From DASYQD01 sp963837455 (GTDB lineage Bacteria > Acidobacteriota > Thermoanaerobaculia > Multivoradales > JAIOJS01), in NCBI GenBank assembly GCA_963837455.1, contig CAWINM010000002.1:439322-503321 (forward strand): DNA of 64,000 nucleotides, in the 5' to 3' direction. The position numbers and the translations under genes are program-made. The notes beneath the pieces are model-generated. The model did not search any database. It worked only from the letters and a program-made list of their open reading frames with translations, and was not told where the DNA came from. Within the stretch, counting starts at the first letter, position 1. The number at the start of each line of letters is the position of its first letter. Positions 37,901 to 52,900 of the stretch are shown piece after piece.

Positions 37901-40900
37901 TCGAGGGGGAGAACGAGCTTCGCGCCACGGCGCGCGACACCTTCGGTCACGAGGCGACCTCCGATCCGGTGGTCTACGTCCTCGACGCCTCGCCGCCGGA
38001 GCTCACCGTCACAAGCCCGCTCGACGGCGAGACCCTCACCGTGCAGCAGGTGGTGGTCGCCGGCACGGTGAGCGACGCCAACCTGGCGGGGGTGACGGTC
38101 AACGGTGTCGACGCCGCGGTCGACGAGACCGCGCACACCTTCCAGCTCACCGTCGCCCTCGCCGACGGCGTCAACACCCTCGCCGTCGCCGCCAGTGACC
38201 GCGTCGGCCACACCGCCGAGCAGGTGATCACCGTCCGCGTCGTGCTCGACGACCAGCCGCCGGCGATGACCTTCGACCAGCCGGTGACGGCGGCCGACGC
38301 GTGCCTCGCTGCGGGCACGCCGGTGGCGCTGGGTGGCGCCTACCACGACGCCAACCCACCGAGCGGGCAGAGCGGCCAGCCGCCGGCAGTCGCCGTCGAG
38401 GTGGTCGATGCCGCCGGCGCCCATCACACCTACACCGGCGCGCTCGCCGCCGACCAGGCTCGCTGGAGCGTCGCCGCCGCCGACCTCGGCGCCGCCGACG
38501 GCATGGCGACTGTGAGCCTCACCGCCAGCGACGCCTACGGCAACGTCTCGCGCCTGTCGCGGGCGCTCCGCGTCGATGCCCTGGCGCCGACGGTGCGGCT
38601 GACCCTCGAGGGCGCGCCATTCCCGGGCGCGGCTCCGGGGTCGACGCCCCCCGCGGGGGCCACGCCAACGCTCTTCGCTCGCGCCCTCTCCGCCGGCGCC
38701 ACGGTGGACGACGGCGCGGCGGCGGCCCCCCCGGCGGCGGTGCTCACCCTCGATGGTGCCCCGTACGTCGCCGGCACCGCCATCGCCGCCAACGGCAACC
38801 ACCTGCTGGTGGCGACCGCCACCGACTGTGCCGGTCACGCCTCGGCCACCCACGCCCTCTTCGCCATCGACTCGGCGGCCCCGACGCTGCATGGCACCAC
38901 GCCGGCCGACGGCGCGCGCGTGACCGCCGCCGTCGACAGCTTCGGCGGCACCTCGGACGCCGACCTCGCCAGCGCCACCGTCGACGGCCATGCAGCGGTG
39001 GTCGGTGCCGGCGGCACCTTCACCTACGCGCCGTTCCCCTGGCACGAGGGGCGCAACGAGGTCGCCGTCGAGCTGGTGGACGCCGCCGGCAACCGCGCCT
39101 CGTTCACGGTCGCCTTCGAGGTGCGCACGGTGGCGCTCAGCGTGCAGATCCTCGAGGGTGGCGCCGCGATCGCGCCTGGCGCCGTGTTCCTCCGCACAGT
39201 GCGGCCCGAGGTGCGTCCCAGCGACTCCACAGCGACGACGAGCGCCACGCTCAACGGCGCGCCGTTCACGAGCGGCAGCGAGATCGCCCAGAGCGGCACC
39301 TACCACCTGGTGGCCACGGCCAGCGACGGCTGGGGTCGCACGGCGCAGGCCGAGGCGAGCTTCAGCGTCGACCTCGGTGCCGGCCCCACGATCACCCTCG
39401 CGAGCCCCGCCGACGGCGCCGTGCTGCCCGGGCCCACGGTACCCGTCGCGGGAACGGTGAGTGGCGACAGCCCGACGGTGACCGTCAACGGCGTCGCGGT
39501 CACCGTCACCGGTAGCTCGTGGAGCGTCGCCGCCTTGCCGCTCGAGGCCGACGTCGCCAACACGCTGCTGGCGGTGGCGCGCGACGCCCGCGGTCGCACC
39601 GCCACCGCCGGCGTCACCGTGAGGGTGGCGTCGGGGGGGCCGCAGGTGCTCATCCTCGAGCCCCTCGACGGCACGACGACCAACCGCTCGGTGATCGACG
39701 TCGCCGGCTCGCTGGTCGGGGGTCACGCTCGCAGCGCCGACGGCACCGTGACGGTCGCCCGCGGCGGCGAGCCGGGCGTGAGCGTGCCGCTCGCCGCCGA
39801 CGGCAGCTTCCGCATCCTCGACGTGCCGCTCTCCACGGGCAGCAACACGCTCACCGTGTCGGCGCGCGACGCGCAGGGGCACACCGGCAGCTCGACGGCG
39901 ACCGTGGTCGCCGACTTCACCCCGCCGACGCTGCAGCTCCTCGCCGATGGCCAGCCGCTCGCCGATGGCGCGAGCTTCAGCCACCCGATCACCCTCGCGG
40001 TGGAGGTCGCCGACGATGCGCAGCTCGGCGGGCCGCCGAGCATCCGCATCAACGGCGCGCTGCAGCAGGGCGCCGCGGCGCCGCGCACCGAGATCGCGCT
40101 GTCGGAGGGCGGCGGCTACCTGGTCAGCGTCGTCGTCACCGACGCCGCCGGCAACGAGGCCCGCGGCGAGCGCAGCTTCGTGCTCGGCTTCGGCGGCTGC
40201 GTGCTGAGTGACGTGTCGCCTGCCGCCGACAGCCCCGTGGCCAGCCCGGCGGTGACGCTGGTGGGCCGCGCCGCCGGCGCCGCCAGCCTCACCGTGCGCG
40301 TGCCGCAGCCGGGGGGCAGCGTGCAGGAGTACGCCGCGTCGCTGGCGGAGGGGACCTTCCTGCTCGGCGACGTGCCGCTGCCGGTGGTGGGGGAGAACGC
40401 CCTCGAGCTGGTGTGCGTCGACGGCTCGGGCGGCAGTCAGAGCACGCCGCACCCCATCCGGCGGCTCGCCGCCGGCGACGGGCCGACCCTCGCCATCAGC
40501 GCGCCGGTGACGGGAGCGCTGCTCTCCTCCGACAGCGTCGCGGTGTCCGGCACCGTGAGCAGCGGCGCCGTCACCGTCAACGGGCTGCCCGCCACGGTGA
40601 CGGGGGCGACCTTCGAGCGTGCCTCGGTGCCGCTGACCGAGGGCCCGAACCCGCTGCTGGCACGCGCCGTCGATGCCGCCGGCCGCAGCGCCGAGGATCG
40701 CGTCGTCGTCGACCGAGACACGCAGGCGCCGCGGCTGTCGATCACCCGCCCCGACAACCACAGCCAGATCGGCGTCGCCGGTGGCGGCGCTGCCACCATC
40801 GACGTCTCCGGTCTCGTCGACCTCGACGGCGAGCCGCACCTCGACCGCGTCGTGGTCTCCACCGCCCAGGGGAGCGTCACCGCCATCGTCGATGCCGCCA

Positions 40901-43900
40901 CCGGCCGGTTCACTGCCAGCGGCGTGCCGCTGGACACCGCGGCCGGCGCCGGCGTCACCCAGACGGTGACCGCCACCGCCACCGATCGCGCCGGCCTCAA
41001 CGGCGCGGCGAGCGTCGACGTGACGCTCGACCCCAGCGGCCCGGCGATCGTGCTCAGCGCGCCCGAGGACACCACCCGCATCGCCGCCGGTGGCGCCACC
41101 ACCATCGCCATCGCCGGCGACGCCTGGGCGGCCCCCGGGGCGGCGGTGTCGATCAACGGCATCGACCTCGACGTTGCCTGGGAGCCGCCCGGCAGCGACG
41201 GCCGCCGCCACGCCGCCTTCACCGCCACCGTCGCCGTGCCCGCCACCGACGGCGCCTTCGGCGTCATCGCCCGTGCCACCGAGCTCGACGGCCGCTGGGC
41301 GCAGGACCGCCGGCTGCTCTTCCGCGATACCGAAGGGCCGCGCGTGCTGGAGCTGATCCCCGCCGACGGCGCCACCGGCGTCGACCCCAACGGCCTCCTC
41401 TTCGCGCTCTTCTCGGAGAGCATCCGCCACGACTCGCTCGCCGGCGCGACGGGTCTCTCGCTCACCCGGGTGGCCACCGGGCAGCCGGTGGTGGGCACCT
41501 TCACCGTCGCCGGTCAGGCGGTGGCCTTCGCGCCTGGCGCGGCGCTCGCCGCCGGTGAAGCCTACGTGCTGCGCGCCGGCGCCGGGATCACCGACACCGC
41601 CGGCAACCCGCTGGTGGCGTCGCTCGAGTCTCACTTCGCCGCCGCCACGCCGCTCGCCGCGGGCGCTCCGACTCTCGATCCGCCGGCCGCCGTGCAGTGC
41701 GCCGAGGAGCTGACGCTCACCGGGCACGCCACCAGCGGCGCGACGGTCAAAGTGCGCGACGGCAACCTCGTCTTCACCGGCTTCGCCGACGCCTCCGGCG
41801 CCTTCACCGTCGGCGTGCCGGTCTCGGGCAGCGGCTACCACCTGCTGCGGGTGTGGACGCTCGACGCCACCAGCGGCGCCACCAGCCCGGAGGCGACGGC
41901 GGTCGTGCGCATCGACTGCCAGGCGCCGTCGGTGGTGGAGGCGACGTTCGATCGCGCCACCGGCGTGGTGCGGGTGGTCTTCTCGGAGGCGATGGACGCC
42001 TCGACGGTGGCGGTGGGCGGCGTCGGCTCCGCGATCCGCCTCTCCGACGCCGACGTCGCCGGCGCCTTCCAGGGCGGCACCCTCTCCTGGCCCTCGTCGA
42101 GCGTCGCCGAGATCGCGCTCATCTACCGCCGCCGACGCCTGGTGGCGCGATCGCCCGGTGCGGCTGCAGGTGAGCTCCCCGGCGGCCGACGCCGACGGCA
42201 ACGCCATGGCGGCGAGCTTCGAGACGGTCTTCTTCCCCGGCGGCGGCGACCTGCAGGCGGGTTCCTCGTCCGGCGAGGCCTACGACGATGCCACGGGGCG
42301 CCCCCTGGCCGGTGCCGCCGTGCGGCCTCTATGCCGCCGGTGCACCCGCTGCCCGGCTCGGTGCCGGTGGGGGAGGAGGGAAGCTCGGTCGCCGGCGCCG
42401 TGACCGACGGGCGCGGCCGCTTCGTGCTCACCGGCGAGGTGCCGGCGGGCCGCTACGCCTGGTTGTGGAGAAGGAGGGGAGCACCCGCGTCTACAGGCGC
42501 CTGTCGCTGCGTCCGGCGGCCGGGCTGGTGCCCTTCGACAGTCGGCTGACGCCGCTGGCTGCCGCGGCGGGCGAGCTGTCGCCGATCGCCGGCGGCACCG
42601 TGCGGCGGCCGAGTCCGCTGCGGGCGCGGGCGACGGTCTCTCCTTCAGCGCCGATGCTGCGGCGCTCCCCGGCGCCGCGACGGTGGCGGTGCGCCTACTC
42701 GCCGCGCTCGGGGCAGGGGCTGCCCGACTTCCTGCCCCTCGGCTGGACTCCCGCCGGCGCCGCCGAGCTGCGGCTGGAGCAGACGCCGTCCGGGTCGTCG
42801 GCAGCGGAGCCGCTGCCCGAGCAGGAGCCTGTGGACCTCGGTGCCGGCCGCCTCGAGCTGCCGCTGCCCTCCTGGCTGGGACCGGGCTCCGCGATCCCCG
42901 CGAGCGACGTGTTCGCCGCCCGCTACGAGGCCGCCACCGGTCGTTGGATCGCGCTGCCGACGCCGGAGGTGATCGCCGGCACCGGCGGTGCCGCGGCGCG
43001 CGCGCGCGTCGACGTGGCAGGTCCGGGCACGGTGGCGATCGTCGTCCCCGACCGCGACCCGGCGACGCGTCCCGCGGAGCTGCCGCAGGCGGCGGGCGAC
43101 CCGCTGGTCGGCGTCGATCCGCCGGCGTCGACGCCGGCGCTCACCGCGACGCTCGCCCTCGACCCGCCGGTGGTCGGCCCCACCGGGCGCGCCAGGGCGC
43201 GCGTCGTGGCGCAGGCCGAGCGACGGCGCCACGGCGTGGCCGAGCGGCCTCGCCGTGCAGGCGTTCCTCGACGAGAAGCTGGAGCTCACCGGCGGCGGCG
43301 AGGTGCTCGAGGCTCCCTTCGCGGCCGACCTCGTCGCTCTACCACCCCGAGCCTCAGCGCCGCCGAGCAGGGCGCTGCGTCCGCCGGCGCCGCCGGCGCC
43401 ATGGAGTTCGTCGTCTCCCCCAGCCCGCGGGCGGCGCAGGTGCTGCTCTCGGTGGGCTGGGAGAACATCCGCCTCTTCCCCTTCCCCGAGGAGGTCGAGC
43501 GCGGCCCGGTGGTGGGTCCCGACGGCGGCACCGTGGAGTCCCCGGAGGGCGTGGAGCTCACCATTCCCGAGGGTGCCCTCGCCACCAAGGTGCCGGTGGC
43601 GGCGACCCTGCTCACCGCGAGCGAGCTCGCGGCGCTGCCCACCGTCGCCGGCTACGACACCAAGGCCGCCGTGCGCGTCGACCTCTCCGGCGCCACCCTG
43701 GCGCGGCCGGCGACGCTCTCCCTGCCGACGCCGGCGGGAACGGTGGCCGACTCCACCGCCTCGCCGCGGGTGATTCTTGCCGAGCTGGTGGAGGCGCCCG
43801 CCGACGGCCGCGGCGCGCTGCCGCGGCTGGTCGCGCGCACGCGCCGCGACGGCAGCGGCGCGGCGGAGCGCGTCGTCGCCTCCTCCGACCTCGCCGGCGC

Positions 43901-46900
43901 GCTGCCGCTCGACGGCATCGTTCGCGAGGGGCTCTACCTGTTGCTCGCGGCGCAGCAGCCGCTCGGCTTCGTCACCGGCTTCGTGCGCAACGGCAACGGC
44001 ACGCCGCTCGCCGTCTCGCGGGTGACCGCCGACGAGCTGGGCACCGGCGACCTCTCGCGCGTTGAGCGGCCGCTACGCGGTGCCCGCCAACGCCGGGGCC
44101 GATCGTCGCCTGGAGGCGCGCCACCCCGCCCTCGACGAGCGCGGCGAGGGCGCGATCCCCACCCTCGCCGCCGGCGCCGTGGCCGCGCTCGACCTCGTCG
44201 TCGAGCCAGTGCCGCCGCGCGTGCTCTCGGTGACGCCGGCCGACGGCGCCAGCGGGCAGCCGCTCGCCAGCGCGGTGACGGTGCTCTTCAGCGAGGCGCT
44301 CGATCCCGCCACCGTCACCTCGTCGACGCTCACCCTGGAGCTCGCCGACGGCGAGGGCGGCGCCAGCGGCGTCTTCATGGACGGCACGGTGTCGCTCGTC
44401 GACCAGGTGCGGGTCGTCTTCACGCCGGCGCGGCCGCTGCCGCCCGGACGCAGCTTCCGCGCCCACTTCGCCGGCGGCGTGGCGGACGCCGGCGGCGCGA
44501 TCTACGCCGGCGCGCCGCTGCTGTGGAGCTTCTCGACCTCGTCGACCATCGTGCCGGGCGGGCAGGTGCACCCCGAGAAGTTCCACGTCCGGGTCCCTGT
44601 CAACGGCGTCGCCACCGTCGTCGGCGACCCCGGCGCGCTGCCGGGCAGCCCTCCCGGGCAGACGCCGTGGGCCGTCTCTCCCGAGCTCGCGGGGCCCGTC
44701 GCCGACCCGCTGAGGGACACCTTCCAGGGGCAGGGCGACGGCAGCTTCAGCGGCACCGTCGGCCACCCGCCCACCTTCGCGGCCACCCTCGCCAGCAAGG
44801 TGTGGGTCAAGGTCTTCGACCCCACCGGCACGCTGGCCGCCGAGTTCGAGGTGGGGCCCTTCACCACACCGGACGGCCTCGGCTTCGTGGCGCCGGCCGG
44901 CGAGGCGGTGAGCTTCGTCAGCGCCGAGGGGCTGGCGGTGGACGTGCCGGCGGGCGCTTTCGACGTCGCGACGCTGGTGAAGATCCAGCAGCTGAGCCCG
45001 TCGTCGCTCGGCGTGCCGACGCCGCAGGGGATGGCCCTCGGCGCCTACGTCGACGTCGACTTCGACGGCGAGGCGAAGGAGACGCTGCGGGTCCACGTGC
45101 CGGCGCCCGCCGCGGCGCCCGACGACGCGCAGGTGTTCATCGGCACGCCGGTCGGCCTGCCGTGGGGCCGGCGGCTTGAGCTGCTCTCCGTCGGCGGCGT
45201 CCTCGACCGCGACGGGCAGCGCTACCTCTCGAACGACCCCTCGCTGCAGCCCGAGCCGCCGGCCAGCCGACCCCAACGCCGGCCTGCGCTCGCTCACCAA
45301 GTCGGGAGGCCGCAGCTGCGCCACCGCCCGCCAGGAAGGGTTGCCGCAGTGCTTCCTGCGACTCGCTGCTGATGGAGTTCCGGCTGCGCGACGACGCCGC
45401 GTTCTTCTACGAGACGGGCGCCGGCCTCTACTCGCTGATGTCGGGGAGCGCGGGCTTCTTCGGCTACGCGCTCGGTATCCAGGGCGCGGCGATCTACGAG
45501 AACGCCGCCGACAACTGGGTCTACCTGCCGGTGCCGCACGACTGGAACGGCGGCTTCGTGCTGCCGGTGCTGTCCAACCAGCCGCTCGAGCTGGTGAGCC
45601 GCGACATCGCCACCGGCTGGGTGCTGGCGCGCAACCAGCACGACCCGGTGCTCGGCGGCGGCCTCATCGACGTCGGTCCGCTCGGCAACGATCACCCGCG
45701 ACGGCCGCAGCTCGTCGACGCGCGGCCGTTCCAGCTCGTCCACCTGCCGGCGCCCGAGCCCGGCGACCTGGCGCGGCTGACTCTCGACGTCGTCGCCCGC
45801 AGCAACGAGAACGGCGCCGTGCAGCTCGAGGGCATCCAGGGATTGCCGGTGGCCACCGGCACGACCGTCGCCCTCTACGACTTCGCGCCCACCTCGCCTC
45901 TCGATCCGGAGGCGACCCCCGCCGAGCCGATCGCCGGCCCCTCGTTCACCGTCTGCGAGCCCAAGCAGCCCTGGCACACCGGCTCGCTCGCCGGCAGCGA
46001 CGACATGCTGGCGGTGATCGGCCCCGGCGACGTCGACGCCGCCAGCCTCGATCGCCTCGAGCTGCAGTTCGATCAGCCGCTGCTCGACGTCACCCAGAGG
46101 CCGGTGGCCGAGGTGGCGCGGCTGCCGACCTCGGACCGCTCGAGGCGTGCAACAGCTCGACGGCCGAGGGCTACCCGAAGACGCTCACCATCACCCTCGA
46201 GCAAGAGGACCGCAGCAGCCGGCTGGTCGTCATTCCCGCCGGCACGCTGCCGGCGGCCACCGCTTCCGCCTGGAGATCGAACCCGGCGGCGATCGCCGTG
46301 CAGACGCCCGACGGCGTCCCCGGCAGCTACTGGCGACACGGCGCCCCACCCGCTTCGACTTCGCCACCCGCGCCGTGCCGGGCGAGCCGATGTCGCGGCA
46401 TGCCGGAGGGCTCGCCGGCGCTCGGCACCACCAGCGTCGCCCGCGACCTGCTCAAGCTCGGCAACCTGCTGGTGGTGGCCTCCGAGACCGGCGACCTGGT
46501 GGCGATCGACGTCAGCCGCGCCTCCGACCCCGAGGGGCTCCGCCGCCACGCGCTGCATGAACAAGGGGGCTGCGGTCGGCGACCCGCGCCCTCGCCACCG
46601 ACGGCCACAACCGGATCTTCTACGCCGGCCTCTTCGGCTCGATCTGGGGGGTCAAGGCGGTGCGGCTCGAGGACGTCCGCAAGGCCGACGCACACCTTGC
46701 GTCGATCCCGCCGCCGTGGGCCAGCGGCCTGCCCTGCTTCCAGGGCGTGGCAGGGCTCGGTGCGGGTGGCCTACGCCCTGGGCTCGACCACCGGCACCAC
46801 CGCCTCGGAGTGGCTCGGCCTGGGCACGCTGCCCGAGGGGACGCCGATGAAGATGGCGGTCCTCGCCCAGGACGAGAAGGGGAAGACGCTCGAGCTGGGG

Positions 46901-49900
46901 GACTTCGTCGCCGCCTACACCGACGACGCGGCCATCTCCGAGGGCCTCGTCCCCGACGCCGAGGGGATCTACACCTTCGACGTGCCGCTGCGCTCCACCC
47001 TGGCCCGCTGCCCAGGCCGGCGAGCTCGAGCCCAGCCTGCCGCCGGGGACGCGCGCCGGAGCCGGCGGTCGCCGCGTGGCGCGACGCGGGCGTGCGACGG
47101 GGAGGAGGACTACGACCGCTACCAGCGGGTCGACCATCGACAACCTCACCACCGGGCAGAGCTGGTCGATCGACGTCGAGAACCCCTGGCCGGACGGCGG
47201 CAGCGGCGACGGCACCGCGATGGTCACCGGGGTGCGCGCCCGGCGCGGCGACCAGCTCCGGGTGCGCTACAACCTGCGCGCCCTCGGCCACGTGGCGATC
47301 CTCGGCAGCGGCATCACGGTGGTCGACCTCAACCGCTTCTACCGCCTGACCCAGCCCTTCCAGACGCCGGGCGCCGGCCAGTGCGGCCGGCGGCTGGGCG
47401 AAGTTCGAGGGGCAGGGGCTCGCGTACCCGGCCTGCGCGCCGGGCAGCCTCGCTTCGACGGCATCGCGATGACCTCGGCGGTGGTCACCCACTCCAAGAC
47501 CGGCTGCGTCGACGGCGAGCCCTGCCGCGGCGACGGCTTCATCGACATCTACTCGCCGCTCGCGGGCCTGGGCGCCGTGCACACGCGCTCGACGGTCGAG
47601 GCCCCGGGCGGGGTGAACGGCGGCGCCTTCACGGCTCCACCGAGGGCCCGAGGCGCTGCAGCTCGCCGACTTCGCCGCCTGCATCCAGCACGTCGACGGC
47701 GGCAACGTCCTGCTGCGCGACGTCGCCCTCGCCAACGACGTCGAGTGGATCGACCGCGGCATCCACGGCGACCTCACGGCATCTTCCACCTGCCCACCGC
47801 CGCGCAGGCCGCCAAGGCGGTGCACGGCGACCTCATGTTCCTCTCGCTCGGGGTCGCCGGGCGTCTTCGTCTTCGACGTCTCCGGCCGCAGCGTGACGAC
47901 CTCGCCCCGCGGTGGCTCGGCGCTCATCGGGCGCCTCTACGTCAAGGGGCACAGCGCCTTCCGCCTGCAGGTGGACGCGGCGCGCGGTCTGCTCTTCGCC
48001 GGCGGTACCGACGCCGCCTCCGGCAAGCCGGTGATCGACGTCTGGGACCTGCGGGCCGTCAACGGCGCCAAGGGGCTCGCCGGCGAGCCGGCGCCGCTCG
48101 CCACCCTCGACGCACCCTGGTCGACCAACCAGCTCGGCATCGACGAGACGGGCACCGGCCTGCTCTACAGCTGGGACCCCGCCAAGGGCGCCATCGTCGT
48201 CCCCTTCGACAGGCCGCGCATGCTCTTCTCCGGCATCTACCGGCCGGCGGGGGAGACGCGGCGACCGCCCCATCTCGGGCGTCGAGCGCCTCACCTCGCG
48301 CTCGTGCCGCTCGGCGTGCCGATGGAGGCGACGCTCCCCGGCGGCGGAGGCGCAGCGGCGTCTCGCCAACGAGGAGAAGGCGACCGCGGCGTTCAAGCTG
48401 CGCGTCGCGCTCCCCGGCTCGCTGGGTCCCGAGCTGACCGCCAAGGTGCAGGGCCTTCGCCACCTGCCCGCCGACCGCGCCCTGGCGGCGGAGGACGTCG
48501 AGGCCGCGGTGGCGCCGCCGGGCGGCCCCGGCTGGCCCGACAACGAGGTGGTCGTGCGGCTGCGCCGGCGTCGGCGTCGGCAGCGACGAGGGCGACCGGC
48601 GTTGCGTCAACGGCGAGTCGGGGCCGCTGGGCAGCGCCTACCAGCTCTACGAGTCGGTGGAGACGGTGCTGCTGGTCGCCGACCCGCGCGCGCACGCCGG
48701 CTACCACCGCCAGGACGCCCCCGATACCGAGGTGGCCGACGAGCAGGCGCAGTGCCGCCGCTGCGACTGGCCGGGCTACCTGCCCGACCCGCTGGGCAAC
48801 GACCCACACCTCGCAGGACGTCGAGCAGCTGCTCGCCTCGCGGTACCTGCGCGCCTTCCTCTTCGCCGACCGAGCGGGCGATCGCCAGGTCGAGCAGGCG
48901 ACCCAGCGCGCGCTCGACTTCTTCGCCGACCACGGCGACGACTACCCGCCGCCGGCCGGCTCCGTCGAGGTGCTGGGCACCGCCGACGAGGTGCCGTCGC
49001 CGTTGCAGGTGTCGCTCGTGGAGCCGGCGCAGGGCGCGGCGATGTGGGGGGCGGGCGAGGCTGGAGTGGCCGCCGCGCTCAGCGGGGGCGAGCTGCTGCT
49101 CGCCGCCACCGACCGCAGCGTGCCGGGGCGCGCCATGCCCTTCTCGCTCACCCGCACCTACCGCTCGGGGATGCTCGGCTACGGGCCGCTGGGGAGCGCC
49201 GGCTGGTGGGCGACGCTGTTCGCCCACCTGCGCGAGCTGCCGGCCACCGGCGAGGTCGAGTACCACGACGGCACCGGCCACGTCTGGCGCCTGCTGCCGC
49301 GCGCGCTGCCCGAAGCTCCCGACGGCTACGAGAAGGACGACCCGGGCTCCTACTACGTGCCGCACGGGGTCTACCTGCGCCTGCAGAAGCTCGCCGGCGG
49401 CCGCGGCTGGCGCCTCTCGGCCGCCAGCACGACGCGGCGCTCTTCGACGCCGCGGGGCGGCTCGGTGGAGATCGACGACCGCCACTCCGCGGCGGCACCA
49501 CGCCCGAAGCGAGGGCGCCACCGGCAGCCGCATGCGGCTGCCTACGACGCCTTCGGCCAGCTCGACGCGGTGACCGACGACCTCGGGCGCCACTACGCCT
49601 TCGCCTGGTTCGACGATCCGCGGCCGGTGAGCGAAGGCGGCGACGGGCCGCGGTACGGGCTGCTGGAGTAGGTCGCCGACTTCGCCGGCCGCGTGGTGGC
49701 CTACGCGTACGACGAGCAGCGTCGCCTCATCGATGTCGAGCTGCCCGAGGTCGGCAACCCGGTCGACGACTACGCCGCATTCTCGTACCAGGGAGGCAGC
49801 CGCCCGACGGTCGAGTACCGCTACGACCCGCGGAAGGGGTGAGCGCCACGAGGAGGCGAGCGGAGGGCGCGTGCTCCACGGCGACTTCGCGGCGCTGCGC

Positions 49901-52900
49901 CTCGGCAGCTTCTTGCTCCCCGACTTCGTCGCCGAACACCGGGGTGCCACGGGCGCGCTTCGAGTACGACCGCGACAGCGGGCGCCTCGCCAGGGTCGGC
50001 TTCCCGACGCCGGGCGACCAGAACACCGCCGGCATTCGCTGGCCTGGTCGCTGACCTACTCCGACAGAAGCTCCCCCCGCGACAGCGACGGTGCAGGCGC
50101 CGTGGGGGCACGACGTCGAGCACACCCTCAGCGGACGGCCGGGTCACCGAGCGCCGCGAGGAGCTGGCGGTCGAGGGTCGGCGGCCCGCCCGGGCCGGTG
50201 GTCGACCCTTGGCCTACGACCGAGGACGGGCGCCTGCTGTCGGTGGACGCGTCCGGACGGCTCGCGGGCGAGCCGCTGCTACGCCGACGGCAAGGGGGCC
50301 CGGGCTGTCCGGCGGGCGGCGGCGAGCCGGCGCCGGCGCTGGCACCGACCGACGGCTGGCCAAGGCCAACGTGACGCGCGCTGGTCGAGCCGCCACGACG
50401 CAGGCGGCGCAGGGCTCGGCCGACTACGACCGCGATCGTCACGAGGCGAGCTACCAGGAGGACAACCTCCTCGCCGCGACGATCGACGGCGAGGGGCGGA
50501 CGGTCGACCTCGCGGTGCCGCAGGCGGGCAAGAGCGCCACCACCCGCTTCGCCGCCGAGCAGGTCGCCGCCCACTTCGACTACGACCGCTACGGCCGGGT
50601 GCAGAAGACCAGCGGCGATGGGGAGGGGGCGCCGGTGGTGCGGCTGGGCTACGGCGCCGACGCCCGCGGCCGGACCGGGGCGGGGCTGGTGACCAGCGTC
50701 GAGGAGGGCGCCGCCTTCTCGCAGCAGATCCACTACGACGAGGCGTTCAACGTCGACAAGGTGGAGACCTCGGCACGGGACCGGCGACCACAGCCGACCA
50801 CGACAGCTGGGACCGGGAGGTGCGGAGCGTCTCCGGGCTGTCCGAGGACGGCCGACTACCCCGAGGTGGGCGGCCGACATGCCACGAGGGCAAGGGGCCG
50901 ACGGTCGAGCGGGCCTTCGACGCCGCGGGGCACCTGGTGCGCGAGCGGCGGCTGCAGGACTTCACGTCGACCCGGCGGGCGGGCTCGACCCGGTGCCGCT
51001 GGGTGGAGAGCCGCTACGGCTACAACGCCCGCGAGCAGCTGGTCTCGATCGAGGAGACGCAACTGCGCCTCGGCGACGGCGCCGGCGAGGTCGATCCGTC
51101 GCCGCAGGTGGTGCGGACCTACGAGCTACGACGAGCTCGGGCGCCTCCAGACGAGCGCAAGGGCGCTCACCCGGCCCGACCTGGTGACCACCTACACCTA
51201 CGACCAGGCCGGGCGCATGGCGACCGTGCACACCGGCGACGAGGGGCGCGCCGGGTCGGCTACGACGAGCTGTCGCGGGTGGTGCTCGCCACCGACGGCG
51301 ACGACGGCGTGTGGCGCGGCCGCTACGACGCCTGGGGCCGGCTCTTCCAGGAGGAGCGGGCCACCGGGGCCTTCGTGCGCCGGCGCTTCGACCAGGCCGA
51401 CAACCCGATCGAGGCGCCGACGTTCGACGCCGACCCGACGACAGCCCGACGCCCACGTGCTCGGCGACATCCGCACCTACTTCACGAGCTTCGGCGCGCC
51501 GCAGCAGGTGGTCCAGACGCTCGACCGCGCCGGCGGGCGGCGGCGAGGCGGAGGAGCGGGTGACCGGCCGCGTGTTCGACGGCTCGGGGCGGGTCATGGA
51601 GGTGTGGAGCGGTCCGTCGAGCACCGAGGATCCCGATCGGCGTCGACCGCGAGGCCGGCCGCCGCGAGGTGGTCATCGAGTACGAGCCCGAGGGCGGGCG
51701 GGTGCTCTGCGAGCAGCGCTTCGGCGGCGGCACGACCACGGCGCCGCTCCACGGCGTGCGCTACACCTACCGCCCCGGAGAGCGAGGCGCCGTGGCCGGA
51801 GACCGATGACCCGGCTGGAGGCGGTGCCGGGCCAGAGCGGACCTGGTCGAGACCTTCTCGAAGACCACCTACCGGCGCGACGCCTTCGGCCGTCCGATGG
51901 AGGAGCGGCGGAGCGACGGGTCGGTCTTGACCAGCGTCTACGACCGAGGGCGGCGGTCTGATCCGCGCGCGCACGGGGCGGGGACCGAGGCGGCGACGTC
52001 GTTCGACGGGCGGGGCATGGCGGTGCGGGTGGAGCGCCCGCGGGGGCGGGGCTACACCCTCTACAGCTACGACCTCGACGGGTCGCGGCTGCGCGAGGCC
52101 ACCCGCACGGCGGCGGCGGGGCTGTGGGAGACGGCCTACGCGCTACGACTCGACGGGTCGGGTGACGACGGTCAGCTACGCCGACGGCACGGCGGAGACG
52201 CTGACCTACAACCCCGACTCGACGGTGGCGACGCGGCGAGACCCGGGACGGGGTGACGGTGAGCTACGCCTACGACCCGGCCAACCGGCTGGTGGCGGCG
52301 ACGCCGGCGGTTCTGGCCGGGGGTGGAGGGCGGCGGCGGTGGCGGCTCGCCGACGCTGCTCGACGCCGGCGATTCGTTGGCCTACGACGAGCTGTCGCGG
52401 CCGACGGTGCTCCAGCGCGGGCGGCCGGGGGCGACCGGCTTCGACCCGGCGCTGGCGGTCTCCTATCCGAGCTACGACCTCGGCTCGCGGCCGGAGTCGG
52501 AGGTGGTGGGGGGCCGCGATCCGCTCGCCTGGAGCTACGACACCTGGAACCGGCCGGTCGAGGTGACCTGCCCGCCGGGCCGGGGCGGAGCGCGGGCGGG
52601 CCGTTCGCGGGCTTCGCGCGGAGCTACGACAGCGCTCGACCGGCTGACCGAGGTGTCGGGGCTGGGGGCGCCGGGGCTGTCGCCGACCGCGGTGGGGGCG
52701 GTGTGGGGCTGGGGCGGGGCCGACCGGCTCTACGCGATGACCACCAAGGGGGCGCTGGGGACGGCGGCGCGCTGGGGCTATCACGGCGGGGCGGGTCCGC
52801 AGGTGCCGGGGTCCTCGCCCGACGCGGAGTGGAAGCTGGGGACCCTGACCTGGGGGTCGGCGGGGAGCGCGGGGCCGACCGCGGCGCCGACCACTCCGTG

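Noticed and set aside
37876..42207. Minus-strand frame of 1,443 codons opposite the Ig array
   Set aside because: The plus strand encodes regular Ig-like repeats. The minus product is low-complexity Arg/Gly/Ala sequence produced by GC-rich codon bias.
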